Source of the DNA: Fimenecus sp036652055
GTDB taxonomy: Bacteria > Bacillota > Clostridia > Oscillospirales > Acutalibacteraceae
Reading direction: 5' to 3'
Length of the DNA: 58,686 nt
Assembly (NCBI GenBank): GCA_036652055.1
Contig: JAVVWP010000010.1
Coordinates: forward strand, 1 to 58,686
The notes beneath the pieces are model-generated. The model was not told where the DNA came from, made no database searches, and worked only from the letters and a program-made list of their open reading frames with translations. Below are positions 1 to 8,184 of the stretch, piece by piece (within the stretch, counting starts at the first letter, position 1; every line of letters starts with the position of its first letter). The position numbers and the translations under genes were made by a program.

Positions 1-58
1 AGAAAAACACTAAACAAGAAAAATGACGATTAATTATCACTTATTAGCGTTTTTCTTC
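1..58. terminator. Terminator-like hairpin at window edge
   Basis: Bases 1-13 pair with 44-56 (AGAAAAAC.CTAA against TTAG.GTTTTTCT) with one A/C mismatch, leaving T-rich and A-rich flanks. It would suit the end of a gene lying before the window. The stem is AT-rich and may be cut by the window edge, so the call is weak. Nothing else is seen in 59-148. Confidence 0.3.
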
Positions 59-148
59 ACTTAATTTGAATTTTTGCTTAGTTAAGATGCTTTTTCTCCC
101 TCAAAATATGTCCTGCACAGCTCAAATCTCACTATAAACCAAAAAAGT

Positions 149-177
149 TTGTGACTATTTAGCACATATGCTATAAA
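149..177 (+). promoter_or_regulatory. Sigma-A promoter for the 248-787 gene
   Basis: TTGTGA (149-154) and TATAAA (172-177) are separated by exactly 17 bases, about 70 bases before the TTG start at 248. No operator was recognised. Confidence 0.45.
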
Positions 178-247
178 TCCTTTAAAATTATGTTATTATC
201 TTTATGTCAATTTAAGTCGAATTTATTGGTGAAAAGAGTGTAACAAA

Positions 248-787
248 TTGAAAAGAATTTTTGAAAAGCTAAAATTTTTTCACATAGCATTTTTCCTTTG
301 CTTTACTTTAATTATAATTACTTTTTCGTTTCAAATAAAACTTTTTAACGATTTAAACCAGTTATCGGCTGGAATTATTAAAGAAAACTCATCTTTAAAG
401 GCTGAAATATCCATCTATACAGCTACTAAAGAGAGCCTTTCTTCAGAGATGGAAATTTCTGAAAAACTTACAACAAAACCGCTTGAACCAGATGGGATAG
501 AAAGTTTAATTTCTAAGCCGATTGAAACTATTCAAAGTCTTAAAAATGAAACTATGATAAAGCAAACGACATCAAAAATCACTACAATAAAAGCCACCGA
601 GCATATTTTAGAGCTTGATTCGCAGTTCATTATAAATGTTAATTCAAAGAAAATACATAGCAGCACTTGTGCATCAGGGCTTAAAATCAAAGATGAAAAC
701 AAGATAGTAATTAAAAAATCAGAGCTTCAATCTTATCTCGATAATGGATATGAAATGTGTTCAGTGTGCGAGGGCTATAAAAAATAA
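248..787 (+). CDS. Membrane-anchored protein with Ada-like Cys/His tail
   Basis: This 179-residue protein begins with a basic stretch and one hydrophobic span (about residues 10-28), then a Ser/Thr/Lys-rich linker predicted to lie outside the membrane. The last 50 residues read VNSKKIHSSTC, then GYEMCSVC. This resembles the small Cys/His module seen in the Ada N-terminus and at the end of many Firmicute surface proteins and nucleases, where VxNxxSxxxHxxxC and GYxxCxxC may bind a metal. The module match is by eye and the role is unknown. The TTG start is chosen because it opens directly before the membrane segment. The gene is alone, between a promoter at 149 and a terminator at 789. Confidence 0.6.
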   Translation: MKRIFEKLKFFHIAFFLCFTLIIITFSFQIKLFNDLNQLSAGIIKENSSLKAEISIYTATKESLSSEMEISEKLTTKPLEPDGIESLISKPIETIQSLKNETMIKQTTSKITTIKATEHILELDSQFIINVNSKKIHSSTCASGLKIKDENKIVIKKSELQSYLDNGYEMCSVCEGYKK

Positions 788-788
788 A

Positions 789-842
789 AAAGTCGGAACA
801 ATCTAAGCTATCGTTGATAGAAGGTCGTTCCGATTTTTTATG
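789..842 (+). terminator. Rho-independent terminator
   Basis: The stem TCGGAAC (793-799) pairs with GTTCCGA (827-833) and is followed by a T-run. It lies directly after the stop codon at 787. Confidence 0.75.
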
Positions 843-888
843 TTTATAAATATAAAAAGATTAAAGCTATTATTTTTTTTGTTTAGTA

Positions 889-917
889 TTGACAATTTTA
901 AGTGGCAGTAGTATTAT
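889..917 (+). promoter_or_regulatory. Sigma-A promoter of the flavin operon
   Basis: TTGACA (889-894) and TATTAT (912-917) have a 17-base spacer, about 50 bases before the ATG at 966. The leader holds a small hairpin, AGTCGG (930-935) with CCGACT (944-949), ending just before the ribosome site GAGGCG. Whether that hairpin is regulatory cannot be told. Confidence 0.7.
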
Positions 918-965
918 TAAATGTAAACAGTCGGCTGTGTAACCGACTTGAAATGAGGCGATATT

Positions 966-2675
966 ATGGACATTAATAAGCTTAATAAAAAGCTCTCTAA
1001 AGAGTTTGGAGGGTGCGTTAAAGCAAAAAGTGAAAATGGCTCTATTGTTTTGACGGGAACGCTTTCAAAGTGGGAGGATATTATAAAGGCTTGCCAAATG
1101 TCAGCTACAAAATACAGTAAATGCCATGTTGTAAACGATATTGAATTTAAAGGCACAGAAATTCCAAAGATGAAAATGCCAAAAATAAACGATACTGCGC
1201 TTTTAGGAAAATCTCCCGATGTTCTTATCATAGGTGGGGGCATTTCAGGGGCTTCAATTGCTCGAGAGCTTTCAAAATGGGATTTAGACATTTTGTTGGT
1301 TGAAAAAGAACCCGATTTTGCCTTGCAGGCTTCTGGCAGAAATGATGGCGAAATTCATCCAGGAATTGATTTAGGCAAAGGCTCGCTTAAACATCATTAT
1401 GTGAGAAAAGGCAACGCAATGTATACTAAAATTTGTGAGGAATTAGATGTTCCATTTAAAAGAGTGGGGCAGTATGTCTGCTTTACGCAAGGAATTTTAA
1501 AGCCTTTGGCTGCTCTTTTTTGCTATTATCGTATTCATCATGATGGAATTTCCGACACGAAAATTATAGATGGCAAAAAGCTCAAAGAAATAGAACCTTC
1601 ATTTAACAAAGATTTCAAATTTGCCATAGCAAACCCTTCGGCTTCTTGCATTTGCCCTTATGGAATTACTATTGCATACGCTGAAAATGCAGTGCAAAAT
1701 GGTGTAAAAGTTATGCTGAACACTGCGGTTCTTTCTATGGATATTCAAAACAATGAAATAAAAGGGGTTGCAACTAACCGTGGAATAGTTTATCCTAAAA
1801 TAGTAATTAATGCAGCAGGCGTATTTTCAGAGGAAATTGCCAAAATGGCGAAAGACAGATTTTTTTCAATTCATCCAAGGCGAGGCACAAATTCCATTCT
1901 TGATAAAAAATCCGCTGTTTTTATGAACTCTATTGCTTCAATCAAGGAGCTTAAATTTACATCAAAAACACATTCTAAGGGTGGCGGAATTCTTCACACT
2001 GTTCATAACAATCTTTTGATTGGTCCTGACGCAGTTGAAACATATGAAAAAGAAAATACAGCAACTTACCCTCAAAGCATTGAAAATACTTTTGAAAAGC
2101 AAAAAAAGACGATGCCAACGCTTTCAAAGAGGGATATTATTACATATTTTACGGGCGTTAGGGCGGCAACCTTTGAAGAAGATTTTATTGTCGAAAAAGG
2201 GCGAAATACAAAAAATATAATTCACTGTGCTGGCATTCAATCCCCTGGGCTTACAACAGCACCTGCGGTTGCTTTGGATATTGAAAAAATGGTAATTGAA
2301 GAACTTTCAAAGCAAAAAACAATAAAGAAAAACGAAAATTATAATCCTATAAGGAAAGCAATTCCAGTTTTAAATGAAATGAATGATAGCGATAGAGCAA
2401 AACTAATAAAAGAAAATCCTGATTATGGTATAATAGTTTGCAGATGTGAAGAAATAAGCAAGGGCGAGATTTTAGACGCTTTAAATTCTCCTATTTGTGT
2501 TCCAACGGTCGATGGAATTAAAAAAAGGCTTCGCCCAGGAATGGGAAGATGTCAAGGGGGATTTTGTTTGCCACTTGTAACTGAAATTATAGCAGAATTT
2601 TTGAGTGTTCCGATTTCAGAAGTTAAAAAGTCATCAGATGAAGCTGTTATAACATATGGTTCAACAAAAGCATAA
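966..2675 (+). CDS. GlpA-like FAD-dependent dehydrogenase with BFD-like Fe-S tail
   Basis: The 569-residue flavoprotein is of the glycerol-3-phosphate dehydrogenase (DAO) type. Residues 1-66 form an extra domain resembling a BON fold. A dinucleotide-binding GGGISGAS follows at 90-97, and residues 490-540 form a BFD-like [2Fe-2S] domain with Cys492, Cys494, Cys529 and Cys534. In anaerobic GlpA the DAO core oxidises G3P and passes electrons through partner subunits; here the partners would be the next two genes. The usual membrane subunit GlpC is absent. The start has GAGGCG seven bases upstream. The substrate could be G3P or another polyol phosphate, because the kinase in the operon is not a clear glycerol kinase. 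Family certain, substrate inferred. Confidence 0.85.
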   Translation: MDINKLNKKLSKEFGGCVKAKSENGSIVLTGTLSKWEDIIKACQMSATKYSKCHVVNDIEFKGTEIPKMKMPKINDTALLGKSPDVLIIGGGISGASIARELSKWDLDILLVEKEPDFALQASGRNDGEIHPGIDLGKGSLKHHYVRKGNAMYTKICEELDVPFKRVGQYVCFTQGILKPLAALFCYYRIHHDGISDTKIIDGKKLKEIEPSFNKDFKFAIANPSASCICPYGITIAYAENAVQNGVKVMLNTAVLSMDIQNNEIKGVATNRGIVYPKIVINAAGVFSEEIAKMAKDRFFSIHPRRGTNSILDKKSAVFMNSIASIKELKFTSKTHSKGGGILHTVHNNLLIGPDAVETYEKENTATYPQSIENTFEKQKKTMPTLSKRDIITYFTGVRAATFEEDFIVEKGRNTKNIIHCAGIQSPGLTTAPAVALDIEKMVIEELSKQKTIKKNENYNPIRKAIPVLNEMNDSDRAKLIKENPDYGIIVCRCEEISKGEILDALNSPICVPTVDGIKKRLRPGMGRCQGGFCLPLVTEIIAEFLSVPISEVKKSSDEAVITYGSTKA

Positions 2676-2754
2676 GAATAAAAACAGCGTATTTCATAGC
2701 GCTCAAAACAAAGATTTTAGCTAAAACTCCGATAGAAAAGGAAAGTGATAAACT

Positions 2755-4011
2755 ATGAAACAATATGATGTTATTGTTATCGGCGGTGGGCCTGCTGGTC
2801 TTGCGGCGGCAATATCCGCACACGATAACAATGCACAGACACTTTTAATAGAGCGTGAAAAGCGTCTTGGTGGAATTTTAAAGCAATGTATACACGACGG
2901 TTTTGGATTGGTTCGTTTTAAAGAAAAACTTTCAGGCCCTGAATATGCTGAAAGATTTATAGATGTTTTTGAGGAAAAGAAAATTGATGCCCTGACTTTA
3001 ACTTTTGTAACGAGAATAGAAAAAAAGAGCGATGGATTTTTAGTTGTGGTTGTTAATAAAAATGGTCTTGGCGAATACTTTGCAAAGTCACTTGTGCTTG
3101 CAACAGGATGCAGAGAAAGAACAGCAAAACAAGTTTCAATCCATGGCACTCGACCTTCTGGTGTGTTTACAGCAGGAACAGCTCAAAATTTCACAAATAT
3201 TTTAGGGGAGCTTCCAACAAAAAGATGCGTGATTTTGGGTAGTGGTGATATAGGGCTTATAATGGCTCGGCGTCTTACATTAGAAGGTGCTGAGGTGATT
3301 GGAGTTTATGAGGCTAAAAGCAGCCCGTCAGGGCTTACAAGAAATATTCATCAGTGCCTGAACGATTTTAATATTCCGCTTTATCTTTCACATACTGTAA
3401 CCCGTGTTTTTGGTGATGACAGGCTGACAGCAGTTGAAATTTCAGAAGTTGATGAAAAAATGACACCAATAAAGGGAACAGAAAAGATTATTGAGTGCGA
3501 TTCTCTAATTCTCTCGGTTGGTCTAATTCCTGAAAATGAACTTTCAGAAAGTCTTGGAGTTAAAATTGACGCAAAAACAAAAGGGCCTGTGTGTGATGGT
3601 CAGCTTATGACAAGCATTGATGGAGTGTTTTCGTGTGGTAATGCCCTTCATGTAAACGACCTTGTTGACTATGTTTCAGAAAGTGGCGAGTTAGCAGGTA
3701 AAGCTGCATCACTTTACATAAAAAAAGACCGCAAGGCAATTGCCTTTACACCGTCTAAAAAACTTCTTTATTTAGTACCGCAATGCCTTGACCTTAATAG
3801 CGATAACAGTAAAATTACAATATATTTTAGAAGTCGAGATGTCTTAGATAATTGCAATTTTAAAATTTTTATTGATGGTAATGAAGTGCTAAATAAAAAA
3901 TACGCTTTTCTTCGCCCTCCTGAAATGGAAAAGCTTGAAGTTGATTTTAATAAGTATAATTTAACAGAAAATTCAAAAGTCACCTTTGAAATAGAGGAGG
4001 CAGTTATATGA
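2755..4011 (+). CDS. GlpB-like NAD(P)/FAD-dependent oxidoreductase
   Basis: This 418-residue flavoprotein opens with the FAD motif IGGGPAGLAAA and carries a second nucleotide-binding motif, ILGSGDIGLIMARR, near residue 160, as in the pyridine-nucleotide disulfide oxidoreductase fold. No redox CxxxxC pair is seen; a lone ATGCRER stretch lies near residue 120. Its place between the GlpA-like gene and DUF1667 matches the clostridial three-gene set that stands in for GlpABC and would route electrons to NAD(P) or another acceptor. The ribosome site AAGGAAAGTG precedes the ATG. The gene overlaps the next by four bases (ATGA), which implies translational coupling. The physiological electron acceptor is inferred, not visible. 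Confidence 0.85.
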   Translation: MKQYDVIVIGGGPAGLAAAISAHDNNAQTLLIEREKRLGGILKQCIHDGFGLVRFKEKLSGPEYAERFIDVFEEKKIDALTLTFVTRIEKKSDGFLVVVVNKNGLGEYFAKSLVLATGCRERTAKQVSIHGTRPSGVFTAGTAQNFTNILGELPTKRCVILGSGDIGLIMARRLTLEGAEVIGVYEAKSSPSGLTRNIHQCLNDFNIPLYLSHTVTRVFGDDRLTAVEISEVDEKMTPIKGTEKIIECDSLILSVGLIPENELSESLGVKIDAKTKGPVCDGQLMTSIDGVFSCGNALHVNDLVDYVSESGELAGKAASLYIKKDRKAIAFTPSKKLLYLVPQCLDLNSDNSKITIYFRSRDVLDNCNFKIFIDGNEVLNKKYAFLRPPEMEKLEVDFNKYNLTENSKVTFEIEEAVI

Positions 4012-4367
4012 AAGAGCTTGTTTGCATTGTTTGCCCAAAGGGTTGTAGAATGTATGTTGATGATAGAAGTGATAATATAGATGTTAGTGGTAATGGGTGC
4101 AAAAGAGGGCTTGCTTTTGCAATCTCTGAAATGACTCAGCCTAAAAGGACTATTTGTTCAACAGTAAAAACAATATTTCCGAGCGCTAAGGTTATTCCTG
4201 TTAGAGTTTCGGCGGACATTCCAAAAGACAGAATTTTTGATGTTATGGACGAAATAAATAAAGTTGTTGTAAAAGAAAAGATAGGGCGTTATGATATTGT
4301 TATTAAAGATGTTTTAGGTCTTGGGGTTGATATAATTGCTACAAGCGATATTTTGAAAAAAATCTGA
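4008..4367 (+). CDS. DUF1667 Cys-rich accessory protein
   Basis: This 119-residue protein begins LVCIVCPKGCRMYV, with four cysteines in CxxCxxxC plus a later NGCKRG arrangement, likely a metal or Fe-S site. It matches DUF1667, which in Clostridia almost always follows the GlpA/GlpB-like pair. It is probably the small third subunit of that dehydrogenase, an electron carrier in place of GlpC. The start overlaps the stop of the upstream gene and uses GAGGAGG inside it as ribosome site. The electron-transfer role is an inference from the cysteines and context. Confidence 0.8.
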   Translation: MKELVCIVCPKGCRMYVDDRSDNIDVSGNGCKRGLAFAISEMTQPKRTICSTVKTIFPSAKVIPVRVSADIPKDRIFDVMDEINKVVVKEKIGRYDIVIKDVLGLGVDIIATSDILKKI

Positions 4368-4378
4368 GAGGTGACGAT

Positions 4379-5929
4379 ATGGGAAATCCTTTGGTTCTGA
4401 CATTTGACATAGGAACTCAAAGTGCGAGATGTCTTTTAGTTAATCAGAATGGGGAATTTATTGATATTTGTCAATCAAAATATGATGAACCATATTATTC
4501 AAGAAATCCTGGATGGGCAGAGCAGCGGCCAACTTTTTATTATGATAAGCTAATAGAAGTAGCGTCTGAACTTTGCAGGAAAAACAAAGAAAGCCTTTCT
4601 GATATTATTGCGGTTACATTAACGGTTATCAGAGATACTGTTATGTGTCTTGATGAAAACAATGAACCGCTTAGGGATATTATTTTGTGGCTTGATAAAC
4701 GACAGGCAGAATTCAATAATCCTTTTGGTTTTGTTAAGAAAACCATATTTAAAGTTGCAGGAATGGAAGATTCTACAAAAATTATTTATAAAGCGTCTGT
4801 TGGTAATTGGATTATGCAAAATCAGCCCGACATTTGGGAAAAAACCGCTAAATATGTTATGCTGCCTGCGTATCTTAATTTTAAGCTTACAGGCAGGCTT
4901 GTAGACTCGGTTGCAAATATGATAGGTCATGTTCCGTTTGATTATAAAAATCGCAGATGGATGACAAAAAACGCTTTGACAAGATGTATTTGTGATGTCC
5001 CTGCTCAAAAGCTTTGCGAGCTTATAAATTCGGGCGAAATCATAGGGACAATAACCGATGAAATTTGCGAGCTAACAGGTATTCCAAAGGGACTGCCACT
5101 AATTTCAACTGGTTCAGACAAAGGCTGTGAAACCCTTGGGCTTTCGGTATTTAAAACAAATCAAGCGGCAATATCTTTTGGAACTACTGCCACAATTCAA
5201 ATGACAGTTAAAAAATATTTTGAACCTCAAAAATTTATGCCTGCATATCCTGCTGTTCCTAATGATATGTATAATCCAGAAATTCAAATTTTCCGTGGAT
5301 TTTGGCTTTTATCTTGGTTTATCAAAGAATTTGGTGCATCAGAATGTGAGGAGGCAAAAAATCTTCACTGCTTACCTGAAAAATTGCTTGATGCTCAATT
5401 AGAAAGAATTCCAGCAGGCTGTGAGGGGCTTTTGTTACAGCCATATTGGACTCCAGGAATTGCAAATCCAAACGCACTTGGCTCAATAATAGGATTTTCT
5501 GATTTTCACACACGCTATCATCTATATAAAGCAATTATTGAGGGACTTAACTTTGAACTTTATAGTTGCCTAAAGCTTATGGAAAAGCGTTCGGGGCTAA
5601 AAGTTGATGAAATCTTTATTGGTGGCGGAGGAGCAAAAAGTGAAGCGGTTTGTCAAATAACAGCGGATATGTTCGGGCTTCCAGTTAAACGCATTCAAAC
5701 TCACGAAGCCTGCTCAATTGGTTCATCTATTGTGGCTTTTATTGCAAAAGGAGTTTTTAATAACTATGAAGATGCAATAAAAAGTATGGTTCACGAAAGA
5801 GATGTTTTTTTGCCTCGAAATGATGAGCATAAGCTTTATATGCGACTTTACAATGATGTTTATAGTGAAATTTATGGAAAAATGAATTCACTGTTTAAAA
5901 AAATAAGAAAAATTTATAAAAGGAGATAA
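4379..5929 (+). CDS. FGGY-family carbohydrate kinase
   Basis: The 516-residue protein has the FGGY ATPase fold: the phosphate-1 motif TFDIGTQSARCLL at the N-terminus, LWLDKRQ near residue 100, STGSDKGCETLG with ISFGTTATIQ in the middle, and the C-terminal FIGGGGAKSE. Length is normal for the family. FGGY kinases phosphorylate sugars or polyols such as glycerol, xylulose and gluconate. The hallmark glycerol-kinase residues are not obvious, and pairing with an AGPS-like flavoprotein recalls E. coli ygcE-ygcU, whose substrate is not settled to my knowledge. It likely phosphorylates the polyol oxidised by the operon. GAGGTGA precedes the ATG, 11 bases after the DUF1667 stop. Confidence 0.85.
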   Translation: MGNPLVLTFDIGTQSARCLLVNQNGEFIDICQSKYDEPYYSRNPGWAEQRPTFYYDKLIEVASELCRKNKESLSDIIAVTLTVIRDTVMCLDENNEPLRDIILWLDKRQAEFNNPFGFVKKTIFKVAGMEDSTKIIYKASVGNWIMQNQPDIWEKTAKYVMLPAYLNFKLTGRLVDSVANMIGHVPFDYKNRRWMTKNALTRCICDVPAQKLCELINSGEIIGTITDEICELTGIPKGLPLISTGSDKGCETLGLSVFKTNQAAISFGTTATIQMTVKKYFEPQKFMPAYPAVPNDMYNPEIQIFRGFWLLSWFIKEFGASECEEAKNLHCLPEKLLDAQLERIPAGCEGLLLQPYWTPGIANPNALGSIIGFSDFHTRYHLYKAIIEGLNFELYSCLKLMEKRSGLKVDEIFIGGGGAKSEAVCQITADMFGLPVKRIQTHEACSIGSSIVAFIAKGVFNNYEDAIKSMVHERDVFLPRNDEHKLYMRLYNDVYSEIYGKMNSLFKKIRKIYKRR

Positions 5930-5934
5930 TTGTT

Positions 5935-7677
5935 ATGAGTAAACCTTACAAAGGCTTTGAACCAAAATGGGTAAAAAATCCAGCTCCGGAGGATAGCTAT
6001 CGTTCTATTTTCCGTTGGGGCGATCCTAACTTTTTTAAAGTCCCAAAAGAGTCACTTTATAGCCTGATGAAAGATAAATTCAAGCTGACTGATGATGATT
6101 TTAAAGATTATACCGATGAATTAGGTTTTGAAAAGGTCGACCTTAGTGGGTATCCGTCAAAAATGGATAAAAAGCATATAAAAGCGTTTGAAGAAATCTT
6201 TGGAAAAGAATTTGTAACAACTGAAGATTATCCTCGTTTATCTGTTGCATATGGTTTTACGGGTTATGATGCGTTGAGGCTTCGTCACAAAAGATTTGAT
6301 TCGCTGCCTGATGTTGTGGTATATCCCGACACATCAGAGCAGATTGAAAAAGCAGTAGCATATTGCACCGAAAATAAAATTCCTCTCTATGTTTTTGGCG
6401 GAGGAAGTAGCGTTACAAGGGGAGTTGAGCCTATAAAGGGCGGGCTTTCAATGGATATGAGAAAACGCTTTAACAAGGTTATAAATTTTAACGAAGTCGA
6501 CCAAACAATCACTGTTCAAGCTGGTATGTCAGGGCCTAAGCTTGAAGAAACACTTAATAACGCTCAGTCAAGATATGGTGCAAAGCGAGCATTTACCTGT
6601 GGGCATTTTCCTCAATCATTTGAATATAGTAGCGTTGGAGGTTGGGTTGTCACAAGAGGTGCAGGGCAAAACAGCACTTATTATGGCACAATTGCAGATA
6701 TTGTTCTTTCTCAAAAATATGCAACTCCTATCGGTAAAATTGAAACCAGTAAGTACCCAAGAGAGGCAACAGGTCCTAATCTTAATCAAATTATGATGGG
6801 CAACGAAGGAACTTTCGGTGTTTTAACTGAGGTTACGCTTAAATTTTTCCGCTTTATGCCTGAAAACAGAAAACGCTTTTCATATATGTTTAAAAATTGG
6901 ACAATAGCACAGGTTGCAGCAAGAGAAATGATGCAGTGTGAATGTGGATATTCTTCAGTATTTCGTCTTTCTGATCCTGAAGAAACAAGCCTTATGCTAC
7001 ATCTTTATAATGTTGATGATACACCGCTTGAACCTATTCTTGATAAGCTTGGATATAACGATATGGAAAGATGTCTTTTCCTCGGCTTTACTGATGGTGG
7101 AAAAGGATTTTCAAAAAATGTTGCTAAAAACATTTCAAGAATTGCTCTTAAATACGGTGCAATTCCGCTTACTGGATATGTCACAAAAAGCTGGGAAAAG
7201 GGCAGATTTAATGATCCGTATCTTCGTGATACCTTAATGGATTTTGGAATTATCACAGACACGCTTGAATGTACGGTTAATTGGTCAAATATGGCACAGG
7301 TTCATAAGTCAGTCAGAGAAATTTGCCACGCCCTTCCAAATACTGTTGTTACAAGCCATATGTCACACTGTTACCCACAAGGTGCAAACCTTTATTTTAT
7401 ATTCATTACAAAAATGCAAGATGAAGACGAATTTAAACGCTATCACACCACAATTCTTGATGCTATTCAAAAATCCGGAGCGGCAATAAGTCATCATCAC
7501 GGAATAGGTAAAATGTTTGCACCGTGGATAGAAGGATATATTGGCGAGAATGAATATGGTGTATTTAGAGTTCTTAAAGACTATTTTGATGCAGGCTATA
7601 ATATGAATCCTGGTGGAACAATAGGGCTTGATTTAAAACCTGAAGAAAAACGCAATTTGATTGAAAAGAAAAAATAA
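5935..7677 (+). CDS. FAD-binding oxidoreductase, AGPS/YgcU-like
   Basis: The 580-residue protein has a PCMH-type FAD domain: DVVVYPDTSEQI near residue 125, FGGGSSVTRG near 158, then GHFPQSFEYSSVGGW and NEGTFGVLTEV. Its C-terminal cap contains SHHHGIGK, a His-rich active-site motif shared with alkyl-dihydroxyacetone-phosphate synthase. In bacteria such proteins (YgcU, GlcD relatives) act as 2-hydroxyacid or polyol dehydrogenases, and clostridial ether lipids are made by a different reductase, so an ether-lipid role is not favoured. The gene follows the kinase after five bases, with AGGAGA inside the end of the kinase gene, and closes the operon. Substrate unknown. Confidence 0.8.
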   Translation: MSKPYKGFEPKWVKNPAPEDSYRSIFRWGDPNFFKVPKESLYSLMKDKFKLTDDDFKDYTDELGFEKVDLSGYPSKMDKKHIKAFEEIFGKEFVTTEDYPRLSVAYGFTGYDALRLRHKRFDSLPDVVVYPDTSEQIEKAVAYCTENKIPLYVFGGGSSVTRGVEPIKGGLSMDMRKRFNKVINFNEVDQTITVQAGMSGPKLEETLNNAQSRYGAKRAFTCGHFPQSFEYSSVGGWVVTRGAGQNSTYYGTIADIVLSQKYATPIGKIETSKYPREATGPNLNQIMMGNEGTFGVLTEVTLKFFRFMPENRKRFSYMFKNWTIAQVAAREMMQCECGYSSVFRLSDPEETSLMLHLYNVDDTPLEPILDKLGYNDMERCLFLGFTDGGKGFSKNVAKNISRIALKYGAIPLTGYVTKSWEKGRFNDPYLRDTLMDFGIITDTLECTVNWSNMAQVHKSVREICHALPNTVVTSHMSHCYPQGANLYFIFITKMQDEDEFKRYHTTILDAIQKSGAAISHHHGIGKMFAPWIEGYIGENEYGVFRVLKDYFDAGYNMNPGGTIGLDLKPEEKRNLIEKKK

Positions 7678-7684
7678 AAATCTT

Positions 7685-7725
7685 AAAAAGCTGTTTGCAT
7701 TGATTTGCAGACAGCTTTTCTTTAT
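7685..7725 (+). terminator. Terminator of the flavin operon
   Basis: AAAAGCTGTTTGC (7686-7698) pairs with GCAGACAGCTTTT, with one G-U pair, followed by TTT-rich sequence just after the stop at 7677. Confidence 0.8.
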
Positions 7726-7815
7726 CTGTTGGTTAAAAAATTCCTATTAATAAAAAGCTTGCTAACACAAAAAGTGGCTTTTAGAAAACACTTAAAATCT
7801 TTTCATTTTTTACCA

Positions 7816-7844
7816 TTGACAAATAATTAAAATAGGTGTATATT
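7816..7844 (+). promoter_or_regulatory. Promoter of the ArsR-SdpI pair
   Basis: TTGACA (7816-7821) and TATATT (7839-7844) with a 17-base spacer. The operator directly follows the -10 box. Confidence 0.75.
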
Positions 7845-7848
7845 AACA

Positions 7849-7880
7849 ATAGTTAGATGATTATCTAATTAACTAACTAT
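7849..7880. promoter_or_regulatory. Palindromic ArsR-type operator
   Basis: An outer pair ATAGTTAG (7849-7856) and CTAACTAT (7873-7880) encloses an inner pair TTAGAT (7853-7858) and ATCTAA (7863-7868). It covers the expected transcription start, so a bound dimer would block initiation. Autorepression by the adjacent ArsR protein is inferred from position. Confidence 0.65.
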
Positions 7881-7908
7881 TTAACATTAGCGGAAAGAGA
7901 TGAGAATT

Positions 7909-8184
7909 ATGAGCGATGTATGGTCAGCACTTTCAGATCCAACAAGAAGAAAAATATTAAAACTTCTAAAAAGTGGTGATATGAATGCAGGAGATATAGC
8001 GGCAAAATTTGATATGACAAAGCCGTCAGTCAGCCATCATTTGAATATTTTAAAACAAGCAGAATTAGTAGATAGCGAAAAAAAGGGGCAAAATTTGATA
8101 TATACGCTTAGAACTTCGGTTCTTGAAGATGCGTTGACACTTTTAGCCGAACTTAGTAATAAGGAGAGTAGCAATGAGAGTTAA
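7909..8184 (+). CDS. ArsR/SdpR-family autorepressor
   Basis: The 91-residue winged-helix protein starts DVWSALSDPTRRKILKLLK, typical of the SdpR/ArsR group, with recognition helix KPSVSHHLNILKQA. There are no clustered cysteines for metal sensing. An ATG at 7900 is in frame, but the ribosome site GGAAAGAG abuts it; the ATG at 7909 has correct spacing and gives the usual N-terminus. The gene overlaps the SdpI gene by 11 bases. In Bacillus subtilis SdpR represses sdpRI and is held at the membrane by SdpI when toxin is present. The same logic is likely here but unproven. Confidence 0.85.
   Translation: MSDVWSALSDPTRRKILKLLKSGDMNAGDIAAKFDMTKPSVSHHLNILKQAELVDSEKKGQNLIYTLRTSVLEDALTLLAELSNKESSNES

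Noticed and set aside
5935..7677. Ether-lipid (plasmalogen) synthesis role for the AGPS-like protein
   Set aside because: Similarity is to the broad VAO/AGPS fold; the operon contains kinase and dehydrogenases, not acyltransferases, and anaerobic bacteria make plasmalogens by another enzyme.
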